64,000 nt of DNA, from contig NZ_QOLC01000082.1 in the NCBI RefSeq assembly GCF_003333325.1, positions 1 to 64,000 of the forward strand, read 5' to 3'. This document shows, one piece after another, positions 28,145 to 35,029 of this stretch. The stretch comes from Candidatus Ulvibacter alkanivorans. GTDB taxonomy: Bacteria > Bacteroidota > Bacteroidia > Flavobacteriales > Flavobacteriaceae. Under the pieces are notes generated by a model. That model saw only the letters and a list, made by a program, of their open reading frames with translations. It had not been told where the DNA came from and ran no database searches. A program made the translations under genes and the position numbers. How positions within the stretch are numbered: the first letter of the stretch is position 1; every line of letters begins with the position of its first letter.

Positions 28145-28441
28145 ATGAATACTTTATATGCAAAAATCGACTCAGACTGGAACGAACATTTTATAGGCTA
28201 TTCTGCTTTAGCCATCATACTTTCAACCTGTGTAGGCTCTATGGCGGTAATGACCACGCTTATGCAAGGGAACGGAATCGCACAAATGTTCCAATTGTTC
28301 TTGGTAGTGGCTGCCTGCAGCGCGCATAACGCATCCATATTAACTGTTCAAAAGCCATCACTTGTTTTAAAACTGCTTATTTTAAGTTTAGTTACAAGTA
28401 TCGTAGTCATGGGTACGGCAGCAATATATTTTATGGTCTAA
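28145..28441 (+). CDS. small membrane protein upstream of hemN
   Basis: A 98-aa protein with three hydrophobic segments (about 18-38, 45-63 and 73-96) and no recognised domain. It is the first gene behind an Fnr-like box, and hemN starts 4 bp after its stop codon, so the two are surely cotranscribed under low oxygen. The tight coupling suggests a role in haem or respiratory metabolism, but the sequence gives no mechanism. A single Cys30 and two His residues do not form a recognisable metal site. Confidence 0.7.
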   Translation: MNTLYAKIDSDWNEHFIGYSALAIILSTCVGSMAVMTTLMQGNGIAQMFQLFLVVAACSAHNASILTVQKPSLVLKLLILSLVTSIVVMGTAAIYFMV

Positions 28442-28444
28442 GGA

Positions 28445-29800
28445 ATGAATAGATTAGTTGCAAAGTACAATGTTCCCGGGCCTCGATATACGAGCTATCC
28501 TACGGTACCCTATTGGGACTCGGCCACCTATTCTGCCAATAAATGGAAAGCAAGTCTACAACGAGGTACGAACAATGCTTCGGAAGGGATAAGTGTCTAT
28601 ATTCATCTCCCGTTTTGTGAAAGTATGTGCACCTTTTGTGGTTGCACCAAACGCATCACAAAGAATCATCTCGTAGAGCGACCTTATATTAAGGCGTTGT
28701 TAAAGGAGTTTAAGATGTATCGACAAATATTGGGTTACCCACCCCTTATTCAACAATTGCATTTAGGCGGTGGTACACCGACATTCTTTTCGGCCGAAAA
28801 CCTGGAAATGCTTATCGTTGGTCTGTTCGAAATTGGTATAGCAGCCAAAGAGTGTGAATTTAGTTTTGAAGGACATCCCAATAATACCACTCGAGAACAC
28901 TTGGAGAAACTTCACAACTATGGATTTACTCGTGTGTGCTACGGGGTTCAAGATTATAATGAAACCGTACAACGAGCCATTAATCGTATACAACCTTTTG
29001 AGCACGTGGAACGTGCAACTAACGTTGCTCGTGAAGCAGGGTACACCTCTGTAGGGCATGATATTATATACGGTTTGCCATTTCAGACCAAAGAACACGT
29101 AATTCACACGGTTCAACAAACCATAGCACTTAAACCGGATCGCATCGCGTTTTACAGCTATGCTCATGTTCCATGGATCAAAGGGAATGGGCAACGTGGC
29201 TATAGTGAAGATAACTTACCTACGGCCCAGCAAAAGCGTGTTCAGTACGAGATTGGAAAGCAACTATTACTGGAAAGTGGCTATGTAGAAATTGGAATGG
29301 ATCATTTTTCGCTCAAAACAGACGAGCTTTTTAAAGCCCAACAAAACAACACCTTGCACCGTAATTTCATGGGGTATACTGCTTCAAAAACAAACAGTAT
29401 GATCGGATTGGGAGTTTCGGCTATTGGCGATAGTTGGTACGGCTTTTCACAGAATGTAAAAACCCTAGGAGACTATTACGAGATGTTGAGAAATGATCGC
29501 TTACCGCTAATGCGTGGTCATATACTTTCCGAAGAAGATCTTATTATTCGACAGCATATACGTAACCTGATGTGTGCGTTTAAGACCTCTTGGGAAACGC
29601 CGGAAATGAAAGTATTGGAAATAGATCAAATACGGGAACAACTTTCAGAAATGGAAGCAGACGGTTTGGTGAATTTGTACGAAGACGGATTAGCTATAAC
29701 CGAAAAGGGAAAGCCATTTGTACGAAACGTATGCCTTCCATTCGATCTTAGATTGCAACGCAATAAGCCTGAAACAAAGCTGTTTTCAATGACCGTCTAG
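28445..29800 (+). CDS. hemN: oxygen-independent coproporphyrinogen III oxidase
   Basis: A 451-aa radical SAM enzyme that converts coproporphyrinogen III to protoporphyrinogen IX without O2 in haem biosynthesis. The 4Fe-4S/SAM motif is C58-x3-C62-x2-C65 in PFCESMCTFCGC. The N-terminal YNVPGPRYTSYPTVPYW is diagnostic of true HemN rather than HemW. GGGTPTF (about 108-114) and the C-terminal HemN domain are present, and the length fits (about 450-460). It is second in a two-gene operon behind an Fnr-like box and ends at a strong terminator. It supplies haem for the cbb3 oxidase and cytochromes encoded nearby when oxygen is scarce. Confidence 0.97.
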   Translation: MNRLVAKYNVPGPRYTSYPTVPYWDSATYSANKWKASLQRGTNNASEGISVYIHLPFCESMCTFCGCTKRITKNHLVERPYIKALLKEFKMYRQILGYPPLIQQLHLGGGTPTFFSAENLEMLIVGLFEIGIAAKECEFSFEGHPNNTTREHLEKLHNYGFTRVCYGVQDYNETVQRAINRIQPFEHVERATNVAREAGYTSVGHDIIYGLPFQTKEHVIHTVQQTIALKPDRIAFYSYAHVPWIKGNGQRGYSEDNLPTAQQKRVQYEIGKQLLLESGYVEIGMDHFSLKTDELFKAQQNNTLHRNFMGYTASKTNSMIGLGVSAIGDSWYGFSQNVKTLGDYYEMLRNDRLPLMRGHILSEEDLIIRQHIRNLMCAFKTSWETPEMKVLEIDQIREQLSEMEADGLVNLYEDGLAITEKGKPFVRNVCLPFDLRLQRNKPETKLFSMTV

Positions 29801-29823
29801 TGTTGCTTCAAGCTAGACAATTC

Positions 29824-29870
29824 GAAAATCTGTTTAGACCTTTATCGGACTAAACAGATTTTCTTTATTG
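29824..29870 (+). terminator. strong terminator downstream of hemN
   Basis: GAAAATCTGTTTAG (29824-29837) pairs perfectly with CTAAACAGATTTTC (29850-29863), 14 bp, followed by a T-rich stretch. Because the stem is symmetrical with A/T flanks, it may also serve the convergent cco operon, whose last gene ends at 29865. Confidence 0.85.
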
Positions 29871-30044
29871 CCTTTTTTCTTGCTCGTTATCGCGAAGTTG
29901 CTTGTTTCGTTGTTTGCGCTTTTTACCTTGTTTAATTTTAATGATCAAAAAGACAAGGATGGCAATTACTACGATACCGTATAAACTGTATTCCAGCCAT
30001 CCGCCTATCCATCTTGATTCTTGAAGTAATGTTATTGTGTTCAT
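29865..30044 (-). CDS. 59-aa single-pass membrane protein, end of cco operon
   Basis: This small frame encodes 59 aa with an amphipathic N-terminus (MNTITLLQESRWIGGWLEY), one membrane helix (about 20-36, LYGIVVIAILVFLIIK) and a strongly basic tail (KQGKKRKQRNKQLRDNEQEKRQ split at residue 39). Its ATG overlaps the TAA of the preceding gene (TAATG), so it is translationally coupled to the cbb3 operon. Small single-helix proteins of this kind, such as CcoQ or CcoS, help assemble cbb3 oxidases, but I cannot match this one to a family. Confidence 0.6.
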   Translation of the reverse strand: MNTITLLQESRWIGGWLEYSLYGIVVIAILVFLIIKIKQGKKRKQRNKQLRDNEQEKRQ

Positions 30045-30211
30045 TATGAAGATTGTTTAGTGTTCTCAGAATTAGTAGTTGGCGGCGGTGCGTCTTTGGT
30101 CCTTGTAAGGTTGTAGATAACCAATACCAGTACCACGCACACTACAGCAAAAACACCAATTATAAAGGTGCCCATTCCCCAATCCACTAGGGGTAAGTAA
30201 AGTGATTTCAT
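30044..30211 (-). CDS. 55-aa single-pass membrane protein of the cco operon
   Basis: A small protein with one membrane helix (GTFIIGVFAVVCVVLVLVIYNL) and a Pro/Asn/Thr-rich tail. I prefer the ATG at 30211 (MKSLYLPLVDWGMGT); the frame is open to 30250, where it would overlap the SafE-like gene. It sits between the SafE-like gene and the 59-aa gene, coupled to the latter by a stop-start overlap. Family not recognised. Confidence 0.6.
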   Translation of the reverse strand: MKSLYLPLVDWGMGTFIIGVFAVVCVVLVLVIYNLTRTKDAPPPTTNSENTKQSS

Positions 30212-30240
30212 ACTATATAAAGATTTAAATTCATTAAACG

Positions 30241-30948
30241 TTAGTGACATTCCTGTTCTGAAGAAACTTGTTCTACAGCTACCAAATTAGATGGCGAGAC
30301 ATACGGAATTCCAAGGCCGAGGCCACGAACAATAAACAACATACCTATTACCACAACTGCCACAGGGATTGCTCGCACCAAGTAGTTTTTTATCCTTGCA
30401 TTCAAAAAATTCCCTAAATAGGTCGCTGTGGTCATTAAGGGTATGGTACCAAGTCCAAAGAAGAACATATACAAGCTCCCTTCTAGCGCACTGCCACTGG
30501 CAATACTCCCAAACACCGCCATATACACGAGTCCACATGGTAAAAAACCATTTAAAAACCCAATTGTAAAAAAACTGTCTAATGTTTTCCTTTTTAATTC
30601 TGCCCCTAGCGCCGACTTCACCTTCGAAACCCATCGGTAGGCAAATCGCGAACCATTATAACGGGCCATTAATTTTGTTGGGATCAAAATCACCAACACC
30701 ATTAAAACGCCTACCGTGATCGACAGCCATTGCTGAAGTCCAAAAAGCTGCAACCGCTGCCCAACCAAACCAAACAACAACCCAAGTATCCCATAGGTAA
30801 GCAATCTACCACTGTGATAACTCGTTATTTGAAGCACACGTCGTAGCGAACTACTACGGTGTACGGGTAACATAAAAGCAATAGGCCCGCACATTCCTAC
30901 ACAGTGAAAACTGCCTAGCAATCCAAATATGAGGGCGGTTAACAGCAT
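30241..30948 (-). CDS. TauE/SafE-like (UreH-like) membrane protein of the cco operon
   Basis: A 235-aa polytopic protein with about six helices from the ATG at 30948, three nt after the ccoH stop codon; the longer frame to 31002 overlaps ccoH. The N-terminus MLLTALIFGLLGSFHCVGMCGPIAF carries the H-C-x-G-M-C-G-P motif typical of the SafE/UreH-like proteins found beside ccoG/ccoH. The paired cysteines and Met suggest copper or thiol handling during oxidase assembly. That role is inferred from context; the family name reflects fold similarity, not sulfite export. Confidence 0.85.
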   Translation of the reverse strand: MLLTALIFGLLGSFHCVGMCGPIAFMLPVHRSSSLRRVLQITSYHSGRLLTYGILGLLFGLVGQRLQLFGLQQWLSITVGVLMVLVILIPTKLMARYNGSRFAYRWVSKVKSALGAELKRKTLDSFFTIGFLNGFLPCGLVYMAVFGSIASGSALEGSLYMFFFGLGTIPLMTTATYLGNFLNARIKNYLVRAIPVAVVVIGMLFIVRGLGLGIPYVSPSNLVAVEQVSSEQECH

Positions 30949-30950
30949 GT

Positions 30951-31397
30951 TTAATAGGTTATTTGTTTTTCGAACCGATATTGCTTCCCTTCGTACTCCC
31001 AATCTACAGTAATGTTCCAGCGACCATCTAACAAACGGTTGTCAGGTATGAGCAAATTAGGATCTGTTAGCTTCAAGGGAAGTTGAAAATCCAGTTGCTT
31101 GTTAGACGGTCTGTATAGGAACACATTTCCTTTTATCTTTTCGGGATTAAATGCTTCGGGAAACTGAAGCAAATAACCCATATCTGTCTTTATTCCTGTT
31201 ATTTGTTTTTCCATAGCTGCGGTATTCTGCTTTGCATAAATAGTTGCTTGTAATTCCATTTCTTTTTGATAGTAGGACTCGGTCACAAGATCGTGTTCTA
31301 ACGTATTCTCTGTGGTCATTCGATACACAAAAAATAAAATGAACCCAATAAAAAACACCATTCCTAATACCAATCCTGTACCCCAATTAATTTTCAT
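30951..31397 (-). CDS. ccoH: cbb3 oxidase assembly protein CcoH (FixH)
   Basis: A 148-aa protein from the ATG at 31397 (MKINWGTGLVLGMVFFIGFILFF) with one N-terminal membrane helix (about 8-26) and a periplasmic FixH domain (ESYYQKEMELQ..., PEKIKGNVFLYRPSN, DGRWNITVDWEYEGKQYRFEK). CcoH is needed for stable assembly and copper insertion of cbb3-type oxidase. Its first codons overlap the end of the upstream 53-aa Cys-protein gene, so translation of the two is coupled. The SafE-like gene follows after 2 nt. Confidence 0.9.
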   Translation of the reverse strand: MKINWGTGLVLGMVFFIGFILFFVYRMTTENTLEHDLVTESYYQKEMELQATIYAKQNTAAMEKQITGIKTDMGYLLQFPEAFNPEKIKGNVFLYRPSNKQLDFQLPLKLTDPNLLIPDNRLLDGRWNITVDWEYEGKQYRFEKQITY

Positions 31398-31548
31398 ATC
31401 CTTCTGTTTTACTATGGTTATTTTTTTTGATAACATCCTCCTGTAGCTTCATTTTATCGATCATCAATTTTGTCTTACAGACTGGATTCGTTCCCGGCTT
31501 TCCCAATTGGCAGCCATTACAACAGTCATTCTTAGTTTGGTTAGTCAT
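31387..31548 (-). CDS. 53-aa cysteine-rich protein between ccoG and ccoH
   Basis: This frame begins at ATG 31548 and encodes 53 aa: a short polar start, then DCCNGCQLGKPGTNPVCKTK (residues 8-27), then a Lys/Glu-rich helix. The CC-x2-C...C pattern suggests binding of one metal ion or a redox thiol centre. It has no signal peptide or membrane helix, so it would be cytosolic. The stop overlaps the ccoH start by 11 nt, strong evidence that it is a real coupled gene of the cbb3 operon. I do not recognise the family. Confidence 0.65.
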   Translation of the reverse strand: MTNQTKNDCCNGCQLGKPGTNPVCKTKLMIDKMKLQEDVIKKNNHSKTEGYEN

Positions 31549-31565
31549 CTATTTCCATTTTTTTT

Positions 31566-31665
31566 TGGCGGGCCCTCGCTTATCGCTCGGCCGGGCTATT
31601 CGTTTCAAGTCCGCGCTCGACGCTCGCTGTGGGCTTTTCACTGCTATCCCTGCCCGAGACCAATT
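31566..31665. repeat. GC-rich intergenic element, candidate dispersed repeat
   Basis: About 100 bp of base composition unlike its surroundings (GGCGGGCCCTCGC, GCTCGGCCGGGC, GTCCGCGCTCGACGCTCGC, GTGGGCTTTTCACTGC) separates ccoG from the 53-aa gene. It has short inverted motifs and resembles REP-like elements I remember from Flavobacteriaceae intergenic regions. Only one copy is in this window, so repetition is not shown here. Confidence 0.45.
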
Positions 31666-31675
31666 ACTTTATTTA

Positions 31676-33097
31676 TTAGTTAAAACTTCGCGGCCCTAAA
31701 AAAGCTGTTCGTGTTGTTTCAATTTGGACTTGATCACTATATACTCCAATTACTACCTTGTCCTTGTCTCCACTTAGCGCTGCAGCAGGCACTTCAATAA
31801 AAAGGGTACCTTCAGCCAATCCGCCGGCGGGTACTGTAAAAGTCTCATGACCCACAACGTCTATCTTGCCCGTGTGGGATAGTAATTTAAAAGTTACAGA
31901 TTCAATGTCGTTATTGGTTTTATTTACCACCTTGTAGGTATACACATTACTAATTACAGCATCTGCCTTACGTTCGTACAATTGTCCTGGTAGTCGCAAA
32001 ATATCAGCTTCCACATCATTTCGTAAAAACAACATCCCAACTAACACTGCAGTGAGTATGCCTAATACGACAGTATAGCCTTTAAGTCTAGGTGTAAACT
32101 GAAACTTGGTCTTCTTCTCAATGTTCTCTTCGCTGGCATAACGTATCAATCCTTTGGGAAGATCGACCGCTTCCATAATCGTATTACATGCGTCGATACA
32201 AGCCGTACAATTTACACACTCCAATTGTGTTCCATTGCGAATGTCTATACCCGTAGGACATACATGAACGCATTGAAAACAATCAATACAGTCTCCTTTT
32301 CCGCTTGCCGCACGATCCTCTTTCTTATTAAATTTAGCGCGTCCTTTTTCCTTTTCACCTCGCTTGTGGTCGTATGTTACCACCACCGATTTTGTATCTA
32401 ACAATACCCCTTGTAACCTTCCATAGGGACAAACAATGATACAAACCTGCTCTCTAAACCAAGCAAACACAAAATAGAACACTCCTGTAAAAATAATGAG
32501 GGAGATCAGTGTACTTAGGTGCTCAAATGGCCCATCGGTGATGTATTGTAATAAGCGGTCACTTCCAATTAAATAGGCCAAGAACACATTCGCAATTAAA
32601 AAGGAAATCACAAAAAACACAAACCACTTCAAAGAACGTTTTAATATTTTTTCTTTGTTCCACGGCATCTTGGCCAACCGCATTTGCTTTCCACGATCGC
32701 CCTCTATCCAGTATTCTATACGACGAAAGACCATTTCCATAAAAATGGTTTGGGGACACACCCATCCGCAAAAGAGTCGTCCAAATGCCACAGTAAACAA
32801 GATCACGAACACAACGCCTGTAAGCATCATCATCACGAAAATGTAAAAGTCTTGTGGCCAAAACGGAAATCCGAAAATATTGAACCTTCGTTCCAACACA
32901 TTAAACAGCAAGAACTGATGTCCGTTAACTTTTACAAAGGGAGCTGCAAACAAAAACAGCAAGAGAAAATAGCTTACGTATTTCCGGTATTCATACCATT
33001 TTCCAACAGGCTTTTTAGGATATACCCAAGCTCGTTTACCTTCTTCATTGAGGGTTCCAATCGTGTCCCTAAAATTATCTCTACCCTGCTCTGCCAT
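31676..33097 (-). CDS. ccoG: cytochrome c oxidase accessory protein CcoG (FixG)
   Basis: A 473-aa membrane ferredoxin-like protein with about five membrane helices (NapH-like, including CGWVCPQTIFMEMVFRRIEYWIEGDR at about 112-137), two 4Fe-4S motifs (CIDCFQCVHVCP and CVNCTACIDAC, about 262-305) and a C-terminal Ig-like domain (about 355-473). CcoG is proposed to reduce copper for cbb3 assembly. It lies in the cco operon between the globin gene and the 53-aa Cys-protein gene. Confidence 0.95.
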   Translation of the reverse strand: MAEQGRDNFRDTIGTLNEEGKRAWVYPKKPVGKWYEYRKYVSYFLLLFLFAAPFVKVNGHQFLLFNVLERRFNIFGFPFWPQDFYIFVMMMLTGVVFVILFTVAFGRLFCGWVCPQTIFMEMVFRRIEYWIEGDRGKQMRLAKMPWNKEKILKRSLKWFVFFVISFLIANVFLAYLIGSDRLLQYITDGPFEHLSTLISLIIFTGVFYFVFAWFREQVCIIVCPYGRLQGVLLDTKSVVVTYDHKRGEKEKGRAKFNKKEDRAASGKGDCIDCFQCVHVCPTGIDIRNGTQLECVNCTACIDACNTIMEAVDLPKGLIRYASEENIEKKTKFQFTPRLKGYTVVLGILTAVLVGMLFLRNDVEADILRLPGQLYERKADAVISNVYTYKVVNKTNNDIESVTFKLLSHTGKIDVVGHETFTVPAGGLAEGTLFIEVPAAALSGDKDKVVIGVYSDQVQIETTRTAFLGPRSFN

Positions 33098-33119
33098 TTC
33101 CCTGTTTGTCTAATTAGCG

Positions 33120-33497
33120 CTATTGTGCACTATTTTCAATTTTATACAACATCAAGCCCGCAATGCTCTTACCGCGTTGTTTCGCATCCTCGGCAATGGG
33201 TCCTTCAAAATGTTCATCGATGGTTTCGGCCCAAAGAGTTAACCATTGATCAAAATGCTTAGATTCCATGGTCGTTTTTCGGCTTAATTCAATATGTGTA
33301 AGCATTGGGTTTCCTTTAAACGACATCTTACCCAGTAAGACAGTTTCCCAAAACTGATACATCTTCGGCAGATGAACGATCCAATTTACAGCAGCCACTT
33401 CAGTAAAGATGTATCCAATGGTAGGATCCTTCTTAACCTTGTCGTAAAAACTATTTACGAGTTTTTCTATATCGGCTCTTTCGGTTATATCTTTCAT
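33120..33497 (-). CDS. group III truncated haemoglobin
   Basis: A 125-aa globin with the group 3 trHb pattern: NSFYDKVKKDPTIGYIFTEVA at about 13-33, the conserved W-x-x-H-L-x-K-M-Y-x-F-W at about 39-50, and HFDQWLTLWAETIDEHFEG containing the proximal His (about H80). Group III globins bind O2 and NO; roles proposed include NO detoxification and O2 delivery. It is embedded in the cco operon (1 bp after the cupin gene, 22 bp before ccoG) and would be co-induced with the oxidase, suggesting protection of its haem-copper centre. Confidence 0.92.
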   Translation of the reverse strand: MKDITERADIEKLVNSFYDKVKKDPTIGYIFTEVAAVNWIVHLPKMYQFWETVLLGKMSFKGNPMLTHIELSRKTTMESKHFDQWLTLWAETIDEHFEGPIAEDAKQRGKSIAGLMLYKIENSAQ

Positions 33498-33498
33498 C

Positions 33499-33795
33499 TC
33501 ACTTAGCTAATAATAATAAAAACACGGCATCCTCTATAGCCACGACACTATGCGATACTTTCTTAGGAATGTCATAGATGTCTAATTGCGCAAAACGATA
33601 ACTAGAAGTTTCCGTATTATAATCGATCTCACCTTGCATCACGATAAGCTTTGCTCCCGAAGGTGCCATGTGTTCCTTTAATACAACCCCTTGTTTTAGA
33701 CCTATGACCAAGAGTTTTGTTCCGTTCTTATCATAGATCTTTTTAAGAACAGGTGTTTCACTTGATTGTAATGAGTCTGCTACTTCCTTTATCAT
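33499..33795 (-). CDS. cupin-like protein of the cco operon
   Basis: A 98-aa single-domain cupin-like protein: LKQGVVLKEHMAPSGAKLIVMQGEIDY (about 33-60) and DIYDIPKKVSHSVVAIEDAVFLLL at the C-terminus. The first motif has one His and lacks the full HxH-x-E set, so metal binding is uncertain. It lies between ccoP and the globin gene, one bp from the latter, so it is cotranscribed. Function unknown; a small-molecule or haem-related sensor is possible but not shown. Confidence 0.75.
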   Translation of the reverse strand: MIKEVADSLQSSETPVLKKIYDKNGTKLLVIGLKQGVVLKEHMAPSGAKLIVMQGEIDYNTETSSYRFAQLDIYDIPKKVSHSVVAIEDAVFLLLLAK

Positions 33796-33858
33796 TTTCG
33801 AGTCTGTTTATACGGCTGTAATGTGTAGGACTTCCTAAACCGACAACCATTTCTTCAT

Positions 33859-34842
33859 TTAATTGATACTGTCTTTTACAACATTTCCGGTTACTGGTTG
33901 GTCTTCTAGAATCACCTCTACCGATGTGCTATCAATGATCTTTACTTGTGCCTCTTCGACAGCTGCGTTTTCATCCACCCATATTTCTCCTTCGGGTTCT
34001 TTGGCATCGGCCGGATTGGTTCCGTGCAAACTAAGGACGTAACTCGCCACTTGCGCCATTTCCGAAGGTTTTAGATCGGTTTTCCAGGCTACCATTCCTT
34101 TCCCATCACGTCCTCCTTCAGAAATTGTATTAAAAACATTTTTAATTCCTCCACCTAAGATCCAATAGTCATCGGTTAGGTTGGGCCCAATTCCACCGCC
34201 ACCACTTTCCTTATGACAAGCAATACAATTACCGGCGAAAATAGCTTCTCCTGCTTTTATATCTGAGGCATCAGTAAGCAACTCTACTGTGTTAACGTCT
34301 ATTAGATCTTTGGCTGTTCTTTTATATTCTTCTATTTCGGCCTTCGCTTCTGCAATCGCAATTTCAAATTCCTCTTCTTGAGTAAGTCCGTCAAAAACAT
34401 GATAGCGGGCCATATACACTACCGCAAAGATTATAGTGGCATAAAAACCATACACCCACCACGGTGGTAGTTTATTATCTAATTCCCGTATCCCGTCGTA
34501 ATTGTGATCTAACACGATCTCTCCTTCTTCTTCGAGTGATTTGCTACCAACCAATTTTTTATAGGTTTCCTTTATCCATGAAAAGCGCTGTTCTTTAGCT
34601 TGGATACGATTGGCATCATATTTTAGCTGTTCTTCCGGTTTTAACGATTTGTATAAAATACTTCGCAGGGCTTCAACACAGATCTCGCCGGCAATATAGA
34701 ACAGCAAGAGGACACCATAAACAGCCCAAAGCCAAGGTTGTTCAATAAATACAGAAGTTTCACCTGTTGTGCCTATCCAGTTTAAGAAAAAGTATCCTAC
34801 GATACTAAAAACCAGTATTCTTAAAATTCCAGATGTTCTCAT
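33859..34842 (-). CDS. ccoP: cbb3-type cytochrome oxidase subunit CcoP (single haem)
   Basis: A 327-aa membrane cytochrome c. It has hydrophobic segments at about 5-24, 37-58 and 127-147; the last sits in the CcoP N-terminal domain (YDGIRELDNKLPPWW before the helix). One cytochrome c domain follows with C206-x-x-C209-H210 and a candidate axial Met250. Proteobacterial CcoP has two haems c; only one CxxCH is present here, with an acidic C-terminal tail of about 50 residues. It passes electrons to CcoNO. It overlaps the ccoQ stop by 4 bp. Confidence 0.93.
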   Translation of the reverse strand: MRTSGILRILVFSIVGYFFLNWIGTTGETSVFIEQPWLWAVYGVLLLFYIAGEICVEALRSILYKSLKPEEQLKYDANRIQAKEQRFSWIKETYKKLVGSKSLEEEGEIVLDHNYDGIRELDNKLPPWWVYGFYATIIFAVVYMARYHVFDGLTQEEEFEIAIAEAKAEIEEYKRTAKDLIDVNTVELLTDASDIKAGEAIFAGNCIACHKESGGGGIGPNLTDDYWILGGGIKNVFNTISEGGRDGKGMVAWKTDLKPSEMAQVASYVLSLHGTNPADAKEPEGEIWVDENAAVEEAQVKIIDSTSVEVILEDQPVTGNVVKDSIN

Positions 34843-35027
34843 AATTGTTCCTCGTTTTTATTAATGTCCAATGGCAGGCTACTTACTTCTTCGATGTGCG
34901 CTTTTTTTGCGGTTACTACCCACCAGAATAGCGCAACAAAGAAGAAGAAGAAAATGAGCAAGGAGATTATAGGATAGATCTCTACGCCATCAATATTTTC
35001 AAGATTTCCTTTAATATATTTCAACAT
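34839..35027 (-). CDS. ccoQ: cbb3 oxidase subunit CcoQ-like
   Basis: A 62-aa single-helix protein (helix about 20-40, IISLLIFFFFFVALFWWVVT) with the tail KKAHIEEVSSLPLD, matching FixQ/CcoQ in size, topology and position between ccoNO and ccoP. It probably stabilises the oxidase complex. It starts 2 bp after the ccoNO stop codon and overlaps ccoP by 4 bp. Confidence 0.88.
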   Translation of the reverse strand: MLKYIKGNLENIDGVEIYPIISLLIFFFFFVALFWWVVTAKKAHIEEVSSLPLDINKNEEQL

Positions 35028-35029
35028 AA

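Noticed and set aside
32684..33262. A 192-aa open frame on the plus strand
   Set aside because: Antisense to ccoG and the globin gene, no domain or promoter; shadow frame.
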